Assembly: GCA_964017155.1 (NCBI GenBank)
Contig: OZ024857.1
Span: forward strand, 18,526,935-18,590,934
Length of the DNA stretch: 64,000 nucleotides
Source of the DNA: Oasisia sp. SBJ-2009
Taxonomy: Eukaryota > Annelida > Polychaeta > Sabellida > Siboglinidae
Direction of reading: 5' to 3'
Below are positions 24,461 through 37,255 of the stretch, piece after piece. The notes below the pieces were generated by a model that was given only the letters and a program-made list of their open reading frames with translations, had not been told where the DNA came from and searched no databases. Positions within the stretch are counted from its first letter, which is position 1. Each line of letters opens with the position of its first letter. The translations under genes were made by a program, and so were the position numbers.

Positions 24461-25216
24461 TGCAGGTAACATTAAATATGTAACTTTTGCTTCTCTGGCA
24501 TATATAGGTCATGTAAATTCAATTATAATTACCCCCAGTAGATTATATTAATGTTTCACATACATATAGTGTCCGGTGCCAAGAGTGAACATTGGATCTG
24601 CAAATAATCATAACACTATCCGTGCTTAACTATAACCCAAACCTTAACCATAACTACTTCCTTCCAATCCTAACTAATTAGAAACCTTCAGTCTAATAAT
24701 AGCCGTTACACTTGATCAGTTATTCCCACCATAGTGCTTATTCGAGTGTAAAGTCAATGTAGACACTTGATCAGTTATTCTTGAGAAATGAGAGAAACCT
24801 TAAACCACTTATTTTAAAGAAACATTTGTGAACCCCTACTCTACTGTTATTTGGGAGTACATAGAATTTTTCATCAACAAATCAAATTATAACTTAATCT
24901 TTTTGAAGCAACTGAATTTTGTTGCTAGTCTTCAACCAACCATTTTCTTTATCAAGTTCATCTTTATCAAGTTCATATATATATATATATATATATATAT
25001 TACATTTATATGGCACTCCGATCTCCTACATGTACACACATTTCATGCTATTATTATGACCAATCACAAGTGGACACATCTGTGTAGCCCATTACATAAT
25101 ATGCCGGATCCTGAAGCGGCATGATATGTCGTGCATACAAGTATTTTCAAAATAATAGCTATGAGTATGAGTATGATCAGTTGCTACAGTCCAAAGATGA
25201 CACAAGGAGGCAGCAC

Positions 25217-25425
25217 GCAGTCACGGCCAAATATAGACATATACTAGTGGCGACCTCTGGTTGGTCTAGTGACAGACACAGTCTAGGTTCACTGGAAATG
25301 TATCACATCAGGAAGTGAAATAGAAATGTGCTCGACAACAATTGGTCAAACCACTCAAGCAATCGTTGACATTGATCTGTGAGGAACTCTATACAAAATA
25401 GTTGTCGCTGACATCAAAGAGTCCA
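25217..25425. repeat. Dispersed repeat, about 205 bp (copy 1)
   Basis: Shares TACTAGTGGCG, AGGAAGTGAAATAGAAATG, ACAATTGG, CCACTCAAGCA and GTTGTCGC in the same order with 29319-29518 on the same strand. No terminal repeats or tRNA boxes seen; the family is not recognised. Confidence 0.8.
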
Positions 25426-25611
25426 GGGGGATATTTCACTGAGCACAAGGAAAAATCTATCTTAAACAGAACTTGATATATTAATGCAGCATTTTTCAAC
25501 CTGCAGAAAGCTGCCATTGTATCACCACTAGTAAAGATCTGCAATGTTTGACTCTCAGAGTATTTTCAAAGCAATAATACTTACATGTATGCAGCTTGAT
25601 TCTTATGATTG

Positions 25612-27240
25612 TTACTCAGCAGCGATACTTACACAGCAGTGATACTTACACAGCAGTGATACTTACACAGCAGTAATACTCATATTGCAGCAATACTTCT
25701 ACAGCAGTAATACTTACACAGCAGTGATACTTCCACAACAGCGATACTTACACAGCAGTAATACTTACACAGCAGCTATACTTACACAGCAGCGATACTT
25801 ATACAGCAGTCATACTTATACAGCAGCGATACTTATACAGCAGTGATACTTACACAGCAGCGATACTTACACAGCAGTGATACTTCCACAGCAGTGATAC
25901 TTACACAGCAGCGATACTTATACAGCAGTGATACTTATACAGCAGTGATACTTACACAGCAGCTATACTTACACAGCAGCGATACTTATACAGCAGCGAT
26001 ACTTCCACAGCAGCGATACATATACAGCAGCGATACTTACACAGCAGTGATAATTCCACAGCAGCGATACTTATACAGCAGCGATACTTATACAGCAGCG
26101 ATACTTCCACAGCAGCGATACTTATACAGCAGTGATACTTACACAGCAGTGATACTTACACAGCAGTGATACTTCCACAGCAGTGATACTTACACAGCAG
26201 CGATATTTATACAGCAGTGATACTTATACAGCAGTGATACTTACACAGCAGCTATACTTACACAGCAGCGATACTTATACAGCAGCGATACTTACACAGC
26301 AGTGATACTTCCACAGCAGCGATACTTATACAGCAGCGATACTTCCACAGCAGCGATACTTCCACAGCAGCGATACTTATACAGCAGCGATACTTCCACA
26401 GCAGCGATACTTATACAGCAGTGATACTTCCACAGCAGCTATACTTATACAGCAGCGATACTTACACAGCAGCGATACTTATACAGCAGTGATACTTCCA
26501 CAGCAGCGATACTTATACAGCAGCGATACTTACACAGCAGTGATACTTCCACAGCAGTGATACTTATACAGCAGCGATACTTATACAGCAGTGATACTTA
26601 CACAGCAGTGATACTTACACAGCAGTGATACTCATATTGCAGCGATACTTCTACAGCAGTAATACTTACCTCAGGGTACACATCTGTGATACTTCCACAA
26701 CAGTGATACTTACACAGCAGCGATACTTACACAGCAGCTATACTTACACGGCAGTGATACTTACACGGCAGTGATACTTACACAGCAGTGATACTTACAC
26801 AGCAGTGATACTTACACGGCAGCGATACTTACACAACAGTGATACTTACACAGCAGCGATACTTACACAGCAGTGATACTTACACAGCAGTGATACTCAC
26901 ACAGCAGTGATACTTACACAGCAGTGATACTTACACAGCAGTGATACTTCCACAGCAGTGATACTTACACAGCAGCGATACTTCCACAGCAGCGATACTT
27001 ATACAGCAGTGATACTTACACAGCAGCGATACTTATACAGCAGTGATACTTACATAGCAGTGATACTTACACAGCAGTGATACTTCCACAGCAGTGATAC
27101 TTACACAGCAGCGATACTTATACAGCAGTGATACTTATACAGCAGTGATACTTACACAGCAGCGATACTTACACAGCAGCGATACTTATACAGCAGTGAT
27201 ACTTATACAGCAGCGATACTTATACAGCAGCGATACTTAA
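25612..27240. repeat. 17-bp satellite, about 95 copies
   Basis: The unit is GCAGTGATACTTACACA with variants GCAGCGATACTTATACA and GCAGTGATACTTCCACA. Three units make 51 bp, so long frames stay open. Diverged units continue to about 27420. It lies about 2-3.5 kb upstream of the TRAF6-like start. Confidence 0.96.
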
Positions 27241-28166
27241 AAATACAGCAATAAGACTTACAAGTATATAGCAGTGATACTCATACAGACAATCACACAC
27301 TGCAGTGACACTTTCACAGCAGTGAAATCTACACAACAGTGTTACACGGCAGTAATACTTGCAAATACAACAGTAATTCCCTCTAATACTAGTACATGTA
27401 GTTACACAGCAGTTACACTTACCCAACTGTAGGTTGTACACACTAAAAATCCCCAAAATGATTACATACATGCCTTATGGGTGAGGCAACTACTACCTGG
27501 TAGACTGAGTTACTCATGGCCACTACAATGTTCCTGGTCTACTCCTATCACAGGATCTACGCTCAGCAGTCAGAGCTAAAGAGGAAGTTGTCCTAACATT
27601 TCACGCATGGCCGCCCATGAATGGGTCGACCATTTATATCAGTACTGAGTTGGTACACACAAAAAGCTAAATGAGGTCAGGATAGAACAAGACACCGGCC
27701 TCTGTCTGGCGTAGGGACACTTGGGTGTTCATGTAGGACAGTTTACACACAATGTTTTCAAGTGCATAAGCCACAGTATTACTTTGAAAGCAATCTGCCC
27801 ATCGGTGAAAAAAACCAGCGGCATGATTGTGACATCTTAATATGTATGACAAACAGAATAAAGATAATGTATGAAACGGTGTGCATTTGCAAGCAATGAA
27901 GAAAACCACTAACATGTTATTGTATACATGTGAAAATATATCATACACATTTATGTAAAATTATATAAAATATCCTGCCTTATATCATAGCATAAATCTT
28001 GTTTCCATAGCAAAAGTTATATACTAAATTATAGATTAAATTTCTGGAAGTTGCAGTATGAATGCATTTAGCATGGAAACGAAATGTGTCCCTCAGATTC
28101 AGCAACACTTGTGTACACAACTGCATATCATGTTTCCTTATATGATGGCAGGTTATGAAGTAAAGA

Positions 28167-28770
28167 TAAGTCATTAGTGCAGTATCCAGTCTTTATGACT
28201 GCTCGAAGTCTTTTACACTTTACTCTTTGACAGAAATGCCCAGTTGAGCATCATATCGACTTCTAATGGAAGCATTCACCTCTGCTGCTATTAATGTACA
28301 AAGACTATCTGTAACTGGCTGCAGACACCAATTCTTCTCGACCAGAGTGGTTAAAATGTGGAACTCTCTGTGACACGACACAGTTCAGGCTAGGACAGTA
28401 AACGAACTGAAGTCGCGCCTCCAAAGAGATTGGAGAGGTCACACAGACCTGTATAATTAAAAAATGTCAAATTAAACAGCCTTGACTATGCAAACCGGAT
28501 AAAAACATATGAAACAAAATACATCAATAGAGAAACTGCAACATCAGAAAATAAATCTTGAGACGGTCTCAATGCTCAGATTTGGGCAACTACTGACCGG
28601 TCTTGAGGTAAGATCTTGAGGTAAGTAACTGATTGTAGGCAAGAACTCTTTCATACAGCTGAGTGAACTGGAGCAATGTAGAGTGAACAAACTTACCCAA
28701 GGTTCAAAAAGCCAGCGGACGATTTGAACCTGGATTCTCTCAGTCAAGAGTCCAATGTTACAGCCACTCA
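28167..28770 (-). mobile_element. Broken family B SINE, split by an inserted segment
   Basis: The two ends (28167-28315 and about 28640-28770) match the SINE at 22520-22846 in the same order: GTGCAGTATCCAGTC, TTTTACACTTTACT, then CAGCTGAGTGAACTGGAGCA and a decayed B box (GATTTGAACCTGG on +). The middle 28320-28620 is absent from the other copy. Confidence 0.65.
28320..28460 (+). mobile_element. LINE 3'-end fragment inside the broken SINE
   Basis: A short + strand frame reads FFSTRVVKMWNSL and, after a shift, VNELKSRLQRDWRGHTDLYN. This resembles the C-terminus of non-LTR retrotransposon reverse-transcriptase proteins (RVVxxWNSL ... F/LKSRLxxxW). It is a 5'-truncated fragment with no active domain. 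Confidence 0.6.
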
Positions 28771-28844
28771 CTCCATTCATTGGTACCACGAAGGCCTGTA
28801 CATGGTCTATTGTCAATACGTCAACAGGCTAACTTTGAAATATT

Positions 28845-29030
28845 GTAACTCTCTCTCTCTCCCTCTAGCTATGTCCCCATCTCTCCATCCCTCCATCTCT
28901 CCTTCTCTCTCTCCGTCTGTCCCCATCTCTCTCTCTCTCTCTGTCCGTCTCTCTCTCTCTCTCTCTCTCCGTCTCTCCGTCTCTCCCTATCTCCCTGTTT
29001 CCTGTCTCTGTCTCTCTATGTTCATTTGCT
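28845..29030. repeat. CT-rich microsatellite
   Basis: Imperfect (CT)n with CCATC, CCGTCT and CTGT interruptions. The ORFs on both strands here are repeat artefacts. Confidence 0.9.
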
Positions 29031-29318
29031 TCTTTGAGCCTCTCATCTAACAATTCATGAGTATTATTTACATAGGTAACTTTATATGTTCTGCTTTTCC
29101 AGAAGCCTTTCTCCTATCTGAGAGGACTGAGTGGTAATCAGTTCCCCAGATGGCGCCAGTGGAGACACATAGGTCTAGTACTTAACGGGCGGTGGTACGC
29201 AAACAATTAATACTAGTTTAAAAAGAGGTTTACACTTTATCCTAGTGTATAGCCACTCTTGAGAAATGAATGATAGAGACATTATATAGTTTGCATCAAC
29301 ACCAAATATAACACTTCT

Positions 29319-29518
29319 GCAGTCACTGCTCAATACAGACACGTACTAGTGGCGCACCCTTGTGGGGCTGGTGACAGACAGTTGTACTACATATGGTTCA
29401 CACCAGGAAGTGAAATAGAAATGCGCACAATAACAATTGGTCGATCCACTCAAGCAGTCGTTGACATAAATCTATGACAAGCTCTACACAAAAATGTTGT
29501 CGCCGATATCAAAGACTG
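29319..29518. repeat. Dispersed repeat, about 200 bp (copy 2)
   Basis: Homologous to 25217-25425 in the same orientation, about 80% alike by eye. It keeps the blocks CACGTACTAGTGGCGC, GTGAAATAGAAATGCGC and CCACTCAAGCAGTCGTTGAC. Confidence 0.8.
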
Positions 29519-29830
29519 CACAGAACTGTTTCATAATAGGAGATCTACCTCAGAAGTAACGTCCGTCATTGTAACAACACCTTTTGTTAAACTTAAAAAG
29601 ATTATTTACATGCAAAGAAATTATAAATACAAGTTTACTAGCTAGTAACAAACTAATCAATAGTAGCTTACTATACTGTAGCTAATAGTAAATAGAAGCA
29701 AGGAATAGCTACAGCCACAGAGCAATAAAGCATTACAGTATTTGGATTCTTTCTACTTCTGGAGAGCTGCTAACCACTGTTTCCAAACTTCTCCAATAGG
29801 TGACTAAACATTAAACAAATGTGTAACTTC

Positions 29831-30271
29831 AGGGCTCATGACACAGTTAACTTTTCCATTGGCCACCATGTTAGCGTTTAAGAAAACTAGACGCAGGAAA
29901 ATTCCAAAACTTATTGCCTGTTGTTATCATCATCTTAGTGACATGCTAGTCGAGTTTAGTCAAATTCCAATATTTCTTTCTCTCGTAAAGTGCCGCTATG
30001 TATGACACCCGTCACTATTTACAAATGAATGCAGGCAGTAACACAACAGAGGTGTCAACAAGCCAAATCACTGCCAAGTACCCATCCGCTTAGTAAAATT
30101 AGCTAAAAATGCACCATTTCACTGTCAACAGCTTCCACAATCACACCTGGAAATATGACTGTTCAAATGCAAATCACACCATGCGAATGTTGAAAAAAAT
30201 CAAAATCAATTTTTTATAGGACTATGTTGCAACGGTAACCAGACAGGAAGTGTAACTATGTCATGACCCCT
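29831..30271. mobile_element. Candidate 441-bp terminal-inverted-repeat element (family D)
   Basis: The left end AGGGCTCATGACACAGTTAA is matched by the reverse complement of the right end (AGGGGTCATGACATAGTTA). Just inside the left end is TTTTCCATTGGCCACCATG, which recurs in reverse near 43905 and 22090. No ORF inside and no clear target-site duplication, so it would be a MITE-like element if real. Confidence 0.45.
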
Positions 30272-30362
30272 TCATATGTAAATCCTTAAAATAGTTATGT
30301 AATTTGTGTTTTCTTTACTGCATTGCCAAAAGGTAGATGAGGTGTTTCAAGGAAATTAATAA

Positions 30363-30452
<90 letters not shown>

Positions 30453-33220
30453 GACTGGATCTCGGCACCTGGGAGGAGATACGCTTACATAATACAATAT
30501 CCCTAAGTTAGCATGATGACATTATAGACTTTGATTTCTTCTTGTGTCATCATGTTGCCTCGTGGAGTTGGTCTGGAATGAATGAGTCAGTGCCATCTGT
30601 TCTGGTCTTCCACATCTTCCCCCTTCAGCCTCCTCAGCTCCAGGTCTTCTATACACTGTCCTTCCATCTTTTTCTTGGTCTTCCTCTGAGTTTGTAAACT
30701 GGATCTAGTTGGTTTGGATGGAGAGTTTAGTGGAGCCACATGGCGATGGATTTGTATTTTGCATCTTTATTTGTACTATACATCGGCTGTTAGTTTGTCA
30801 CATTCATTTTGGGGAGTTTTACATAAGTGTGTTTATTTATATTTACTTACGACAGTACAAAGTTAATCCCCTTAATTTACTCTGCCGTTGCCTAAGAGCA
30901 ATCTTAGTCTCTAAGTAGCGGTACGACAATGCTGAGCATGCGACAATTTGACGATTGTTCAAAATTACGTAAACTATCAACCAATCACTTGAGCGTGTTA
31001 TATTACCTGCAATGACATACCAGGTATACCAAGCAGCATTGCAAAACTTTTTTTAATTTATGTAAACGTAAAGATTAATCATCTACACTATAGTATGAAT
31101 ACTTCACAAAACTGTCTTTTGTCTTGTTGTAGTTCCTGTGGCAAGTAATAACTAATAACTAAACTATTTGGTTCCTTGACTTATGACCTAACCATGACGA
31201 CAATCAAATAGAGCCACTTATAAAATACCTTCCTGAAGATGGGTATTTTTGATAGCACAGCTGTGTCTGACTGTCGATATTACAATCCACTACACATGGC
31301 CTATAGTGCACATTGTTTCACATCAAACTTGTTGTAGATTTCAATTTGTCTAACACATATTTGTTAGTGCAGTTTGCACAAGTTGCACTACATATGCGCC
31401 AACTCAGGTATCACACAAACTGACAACATATTGTTATCTCGATGAAGCTGTATGCCATGTTTCCTGTACATTGTGGCAGTGACTTGTGACTGTCCTCTTA
31501 CATCAGAACCGTCCCACCTATTTGACGTCACTGTTCCATTCTGGTGATCTTATCTTATCAGACGCTCATTTTCTGCAATGCCCAGCTATGACATTCACAC
31601 ATAAAAACACAGTCTACTATGATATAGCACGGCTAATGTCCACACGACGACAGCACTTTGTGCTTTGATTAGTTACTACGACATACTGTACAATCATGTG
31701 CCATCATCCTGCCATGTGTTGGTACAATAAATTGACTGTCCTAAAAGTTAGATACAGTTGCAGCTCAAATTCATCCATTCAAACCTAACAATCTTGTGAC
31801 CAGAGTTTATTCTTATTACAATTTGTCTTCATGAATAAAATTAAACCAAATTATAACCCACTCCTTTGAAATATTTTTCTTTTTAAAGAGATTTACATTT
31901 CTAGTACGTACCAGATCATTAACAGTTGTTTCCATTTACTTGTGTTTTACTATGTGTGTTTATTGGTCGTATGTAACTACGCTTGTTTATATTCTGTACT
32001 GTTAAAAGCACTACAACATCTTTTTTAGGGCAAACATGAAGTTTTCTGTTTGTCTACCTGCCCAGAAGAGACCCAAGAATTGTCACACAGAATCTACTCA
32101 ATTGTTTCAGATTTTTACAAAGGGAAAATATTTTTTTATCAATTAACTGCTCTGTAAATCTTTAAAAACGGGAACACTAGAACAGTAACAGCTGTAGAAA
32201 ACAGGTGGGGGGAATGTAACTCTACCATAATTAAACCTAACCGTAATGTGACTAACTGTGTAGCCACACAAAGTGTCACCAACACCCAACAACCCGGTAA
32301 ACACAGCTCACTGACAAATGACAATGGAATATAAACATAATAATTATCCCCAATGCAACATGCGCAGATGCACACATGCAAAACTGCACACACACACACA
32401 CGTGTCACACGCCTCCACACGTACACAGGTGTCTTTTCAACCTGCCGCCCTTGGAGTCACACCACTGACTAGGTTACCACAAGTGCAGCAACACACCTTC
32501 TTTTGAGCTGACAATCACTGCATCTAAATATAGACGCATACATCATTGCTTACCTGAATTGGTGTATTTTTGGATCAATGGTCGGTGAAAGAAACCTGTT
32601 AAACCCACCCACTAACACAAAGAGTCATTGGAAAGGGCGTTAAACAACAATGTATTTGCATGTTGAGAGTGTTTCACTTCCTTGTTAGTTTTGGAAATTA
32701 ACAAAATTTGTACAAAAGCATTATCTGCAGCTAGTACATCTTACATACTTCTGTGTGGCGTGATCCAATAGTTATGCTGTAATGCTGCACTTATAACTCC
32801 CTTCATGCACCAAATGGAGTGAACCATACGATTTAATAATCTGGACCTGCAACCTGCCATGGGCAACTGACCACCTCTCTCAAATTACCACTTTGGCAGG
32901 ACAGAAGGAGCGGTTAGATACAACAGGTTCTACTTTACCAATATTATGATATTTTTATAGACCTTTCAAAGTCGATTCCCATTCAGGAGGAGAGAAGTTT
33001 ATCAATAATGTTTTTTTCAAGGAGAAATGTTCTCCAGAAGAGCACAGCGCATCTAAAAAACATGCAAGTAAATATCTGAAAATAACTCTACGACTGTTCC
33101 TTTCATGAGCTGCCAATTGATAAATGAGAAGTCAAAGGTCGAAGTGACCGGTCATAGAGCCAGCCCATTAATAAATAGACAGATACCTCTTGCATTGTCC
33201 GACACTTCCCATTTCGGTCA
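30272..33220. other. Intergenic, no gene seen
   Basis: AT-rich sequence apart from the (GA)n tract at 30366-30450 and a short CA tract near 32385. No exon, RNA gene or clear mobile element was recognised. Confidence 0.4.
30366..30450. repeat. (GA)n microsatellite
   Basis: About 42 GA units with one CAGAGA interruption. Confidence 0.95.
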
Positions 33221-33221
33221 T

Positions 33222-33425
33222 CATGCCATGCCATGCCATGCCATGCCATGCCATGCCATGCCATGCCATGCCATGCCATGCCATGCCATGCCATGCCATG
33301 CCATGCCATGCCATGCCATGCCATGCCATGCCATGCCATGCCATGCCATGCCATGCCATGCCATGCCATGCCATGCCATGCCATGCCATGCCATGCCATG
33401 CCATGCCATGCCATGCCATGCCATG
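33222..33425. repeat. (CCATG)n pentanucleotide tract, about 41 copies
   Basis: An almost perfect run that ends in two CATGT variants. It has no stop codon in any of the six frames, which produces the long His/Met/Pro and Trp/His/Gly ORFs. Confidence 0.98.
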
Positions 33426-33784
33426 TCATGTCAGCTATGATATACCTCTATCTATGGTGCTATCCTCTTGCTACAACCAGTACTAAGACCAGCATCTGTA
33501 TGACCACACGGCCAGCAACTGAGATTCCCACTTGCAACAGCCACCCACTCTTCCTTCAGATAACACCAGTGTGACCTCACTGCTGTATACCTAAGGTAAC
33601 TAATATGTGCTTCACAGGCATCTGTTTTTGCTTTATAAATTACCATACCTCTATTTACATGTTTTCTGTGCTAAATGGTTAATTAAATTCAGAGTTCCCT
33701 CTTCTAGCATTAGTAAGTCCACACCAAATTATACATCCAAATTATATATTTACATCCATATTTCATATATTTCCATGGGATGGT

Positions 33785-33945
33785 AACAAAATGCTTCTGG
33801 GGTCTTTCCAAAAGACAAGGGTAACATGGGGGGTGAATAAAGTCTGCCAAGTTTCTAAACATAGCAGATGGATTCAAACTCCAAACGTCTCAAATGACAG
33901 TCCAGGCCTAACTCCCAGCCCCATGAATGGTACTGGTATCATTCG
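33785..33945 (-). mobile_element. Decayed family A SINE
   Basis: On the minus strand a B-box-like GAGTTTGAATCC is followed by TTAGAAACTTGGCAGACTTT and GTCTTTTGGAAAGACC, matching the order of blocks in the SINE at 2688-2975. Strongly diverged. Confidence 0.5.
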
Positions 33946-36525
33946 TGTGCTGCAGTCAGTACGTCTCGCTGAATAAAGTTAGTTGATAAGTCTTTCTTTC
34001 TTGTGTATAACCATTGTGATTCGTTGTAGGTTGCGTGACCTTCTCAGTTCTCGGTCATGGCTTCCATGTCTGCCTGGGCAAGGGAACTGGGCGACCCAGT
34101 ATCAGGTAACAGGAGTAGGACTAAATTGGACGGGACAAAATGAAAGTGCAGTTGGTCAAAGCGAAGGCCATACATGAGCTCCACTGAACACTACAGTAGA
34201 GTCTGAAAGATGTCAACTGTGTACCCACGTTGCCGCGATTTGGATCAACTGATATGGTACAATGGTAACATCTCAGTCATTGCAGGTATACAGGTTTGTT
34301 GCTACACTGTAAACCTAACAGCACTTAATTGACAACATAAATGTTCAGTTTATTCATCACATGTGTCCACCCTGTTTTACATTTCCTCTACACCATCTGG
34401 TGGGTTAATTGAAACTACATAAAAGTTCTTATTAAATCTTATTTGTAGACATAAATAGCAACAATTGTCAATATTTTCCTTGCTGGCTAACTTGACATAT
34501 GACGCTAAACCACAAACCAAGACATTGTGTGATTGTTCTGTTAACGTACTGTATCTGTGACATATAATGTCTGGCAAAACAACAAAAATGGCTACACTGG
34601 ATAAATATATAAAGCAGATTGCTAAAAATATACATGACTTTATCAATAACAATTAGTGTTGCACAAACCCATGACAAAAACGGTACAAAATATAAGATAG
34701 TTGATTAAATTTGTCAAAGAAGAAAACATTGTACACTGTATATGTAAAAAACAAAATTAGTGTTGCAGTTCCAATTTCAGACCCGGAGCCAAAAGAAAGA
34801 CCTTGGTTAAAAATATGACCCCAGATTCCAGAACGAACATGCACGATTCAAAGCTGTGTGTAATATTATTTGCATTTAAATAGAGTGGGGGTGTGGTGTA
34901 CCGTGTATAATATACCGACACTAAAATATAGAGAGAATGTTTCACGTAGGACGATCGTCCGACACCAACACAATACCCGTGGAAAAAAATGTGTACTTTC
35001 GGTTTGTAGAACATTTCTCACACCACTCAGTGACTAACAACTCGGGGTGACACGACACTGATTTACTGTTACTACGACAACTGTAGATGAACCGTTATTG
35101 TGTTCGTTCCATGTACCACCAACCTATTTAAATATACCAGGGTGACAATGGATGCAGAAGTGGTTTTAGTGCTTTTTATGTACTACTACTTTTAGGACAG
35201 TCAATTTATTATACCAACACAAACACATGCCAGTATGGTGGCACATGATGTACCGTATGTGTAGTAACTAATCAAAGCACAAAGGAATCCAATTTATCAC
35301 AGTTAAGGCCCTGACGATGGTGTCCTTGCAATAATAAGCACGTGCTTAATCATAACCATAGTAAATAGTAAGTTACCCGCACTAGGCTAACCGGAGACAA
35401 GGTAGAAGTTCATTAGAAAATTCACATTTACAATCATGCATCAGCACCAAATCTTTTACAAAATAATTAAATATCACAAAGCTCAGGGAAAGAGGCCATA
35501 CTTTCACATTCTTACCCAAAGAGCAAAGTTAAACCTAAGAAGAAATGTATTCTCACATAGGGTGTCTGACCCACAGAGTAGTCTGCCTCTAACAGTAACT
35601 TTTAAAAGCTAAAATGACTCAATTAATTTTTAAATCGCCTCAACAAATTTTGGTCTACCCAGATGATTTTTTATGACTATTGAGGTATGACTAAAAAAAC
35701 TACTGGAATTGGAACATGTAATCTTTTAGCATAATATTTTGAAGAGCTACATCTGATCACTGAAGAACCAATTGTATTCTGCAATTTGAAAGGTTCTAAG
35801 GTGTCCTAACATTATATAGTTGATACCGTATAACATAAATATGTGATAACATTTATCAGAAAGTGTATCTTCAAACTCAAAGTTACATTTTCCTTTACCC
35901 AGAATAATTATTAGCAGGAAGAATGCTGAATCTGTCGTCTTAAACGTGGAAACTATACTAGTGGTCTAAATATCACAGGGCTTTGAGATTAACTTCCCAT
36001 TCCCCTGCAATGTTGTCAAAAGACGATATTTATAATTGTAATGGTTCACTTACCAAACATTTGTTTCAAAGTCAAAACACTGAAATATTGAACAATATAA
36101 ATTCATGGTTTATAAATTGGAAATCTTATCTTCAATTAATTTATTCTGAAATATATTGATCATGAGATTATTACATAAAATGATTTGGAACAGAAATTTG
36201 GTTAAATCTCAGTGTTTTAAATATGCAATGTTGGTTTTATTACACTCGTGAAAGAAGTTACATTTAAATGTTACATAACTTTAAAGTATGTTATCGATTA
36301 CCAATGTAGATGTCTGGGTGTGATAAAGAGCAACTATATACAGTTGAATCTCTATAATCTACACATTTAAATGCTGTGTCATGATTTCTTAGCAGTAATC
36401 TTTTGTCATAAGTACAGGTTTACGTCATGGCTTTCTCTGGTGCACAATGTATACAAAATGACAACTTCTAGCCTTTCACTGCTGTCTTTGGGTTTGATAT
36501 GTGCAATGTCACTGCATTCTAACCA
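33946..36525. other. Intergenic, no gene seen
   Basis: AT-rich sequence with no recognisable gene or repeat. Short minus-strand frames near 34400-35000 show no known domain and no convincing splice sites. Confidence 0.4.
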
Positions 36526-36805
36526 CACCCCTGTTTATTAGTTGAAAGCTTACCTAAACCTCAAGTCAGTCAACTGGGACATTGCCATTGATCGGGTACG
36601 AAGCCCCACCCCCATTTCAGCTTGAATGAACCCTGCATGCTTCCGGATGTGTGTAACTTTCACTGTATTGTAAGTTTGTAACCCCGCCCCTGTTTATTGG
36701 TTGAAAGGTCACTTCAAGCTAAACAGTGAATTATCTTTTCCAAATAAAATGCTGCTGGACATTTCCATGGTCATGTAGCAAACCCCACCCCTGTTTACTG
36801 GTGTG
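36526..36805. repeat. Three dispersed copies of a CCCCTGTTTATTGG motif
   Basis: CACCCCTGTTTATTAGTTGAAAG (36526), CGCCCCTGTTTATTGGTTGAAAG (36682) and CACCCCTGTTTACTGG (36786) lie 100-155 bp apart. They could be remnants of a larger tandem repeat; function unknown. Confidence 0.6.
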
Positions 36806-36839
36806 GTTACCCTGAACAATGACCTACAGTAAGTCAGTA

Positions 36840-37255
36840 ACACTGTACATTGTTGTTACAGTGTACTAAATGTAGTACTACATTGCAGTGTAAAGGTACA
36901 GTAGTACTACATTGTTGTTTCAGTGAGGTACAACATTTTTGTTACAGAGTAGACTACACTGTTGTTACAGTGTAGTACTACATTGTTGTAACAGTGTAGT
37001 ACTACATTGTTATTACAGTTGAGTACTACATTTTTGTTACAATGTAGTATTACATTGTTGTTACAATGTAGTACCACACTGTTGCTACAGTTTAGTACCA
37101 CATTGTTGTTACAGTGTAGTACTACATTGTTGTTACAGTGTAGTACTACATTGTTGTTATAGTGTAGTACCACATTGTTGTTACAATGTAGTATTACATT
37201 GTTGTAACCATGTAGTACTACATTGTTGTTACAATGTACTATGTAGTACACATCC
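36840..37255. repeat. 24-bp minisatellite with an internal palindrome, about 16 copies
   Basis: The unit is TGTAGTACTACA (a perfect 12-nt palindrome) followed by TTGTTGTTACAG. Most copies contain CATTGTTG, the reverse complement of a SOX-type core CAACAATG. Confidence 0.92.

Noticed and set aside
33103..33574. Several 67-113 residue ORFs rich in His, Met, Cys and Pro
   Set aside because: (CCATG)n tract without stops in any frame.
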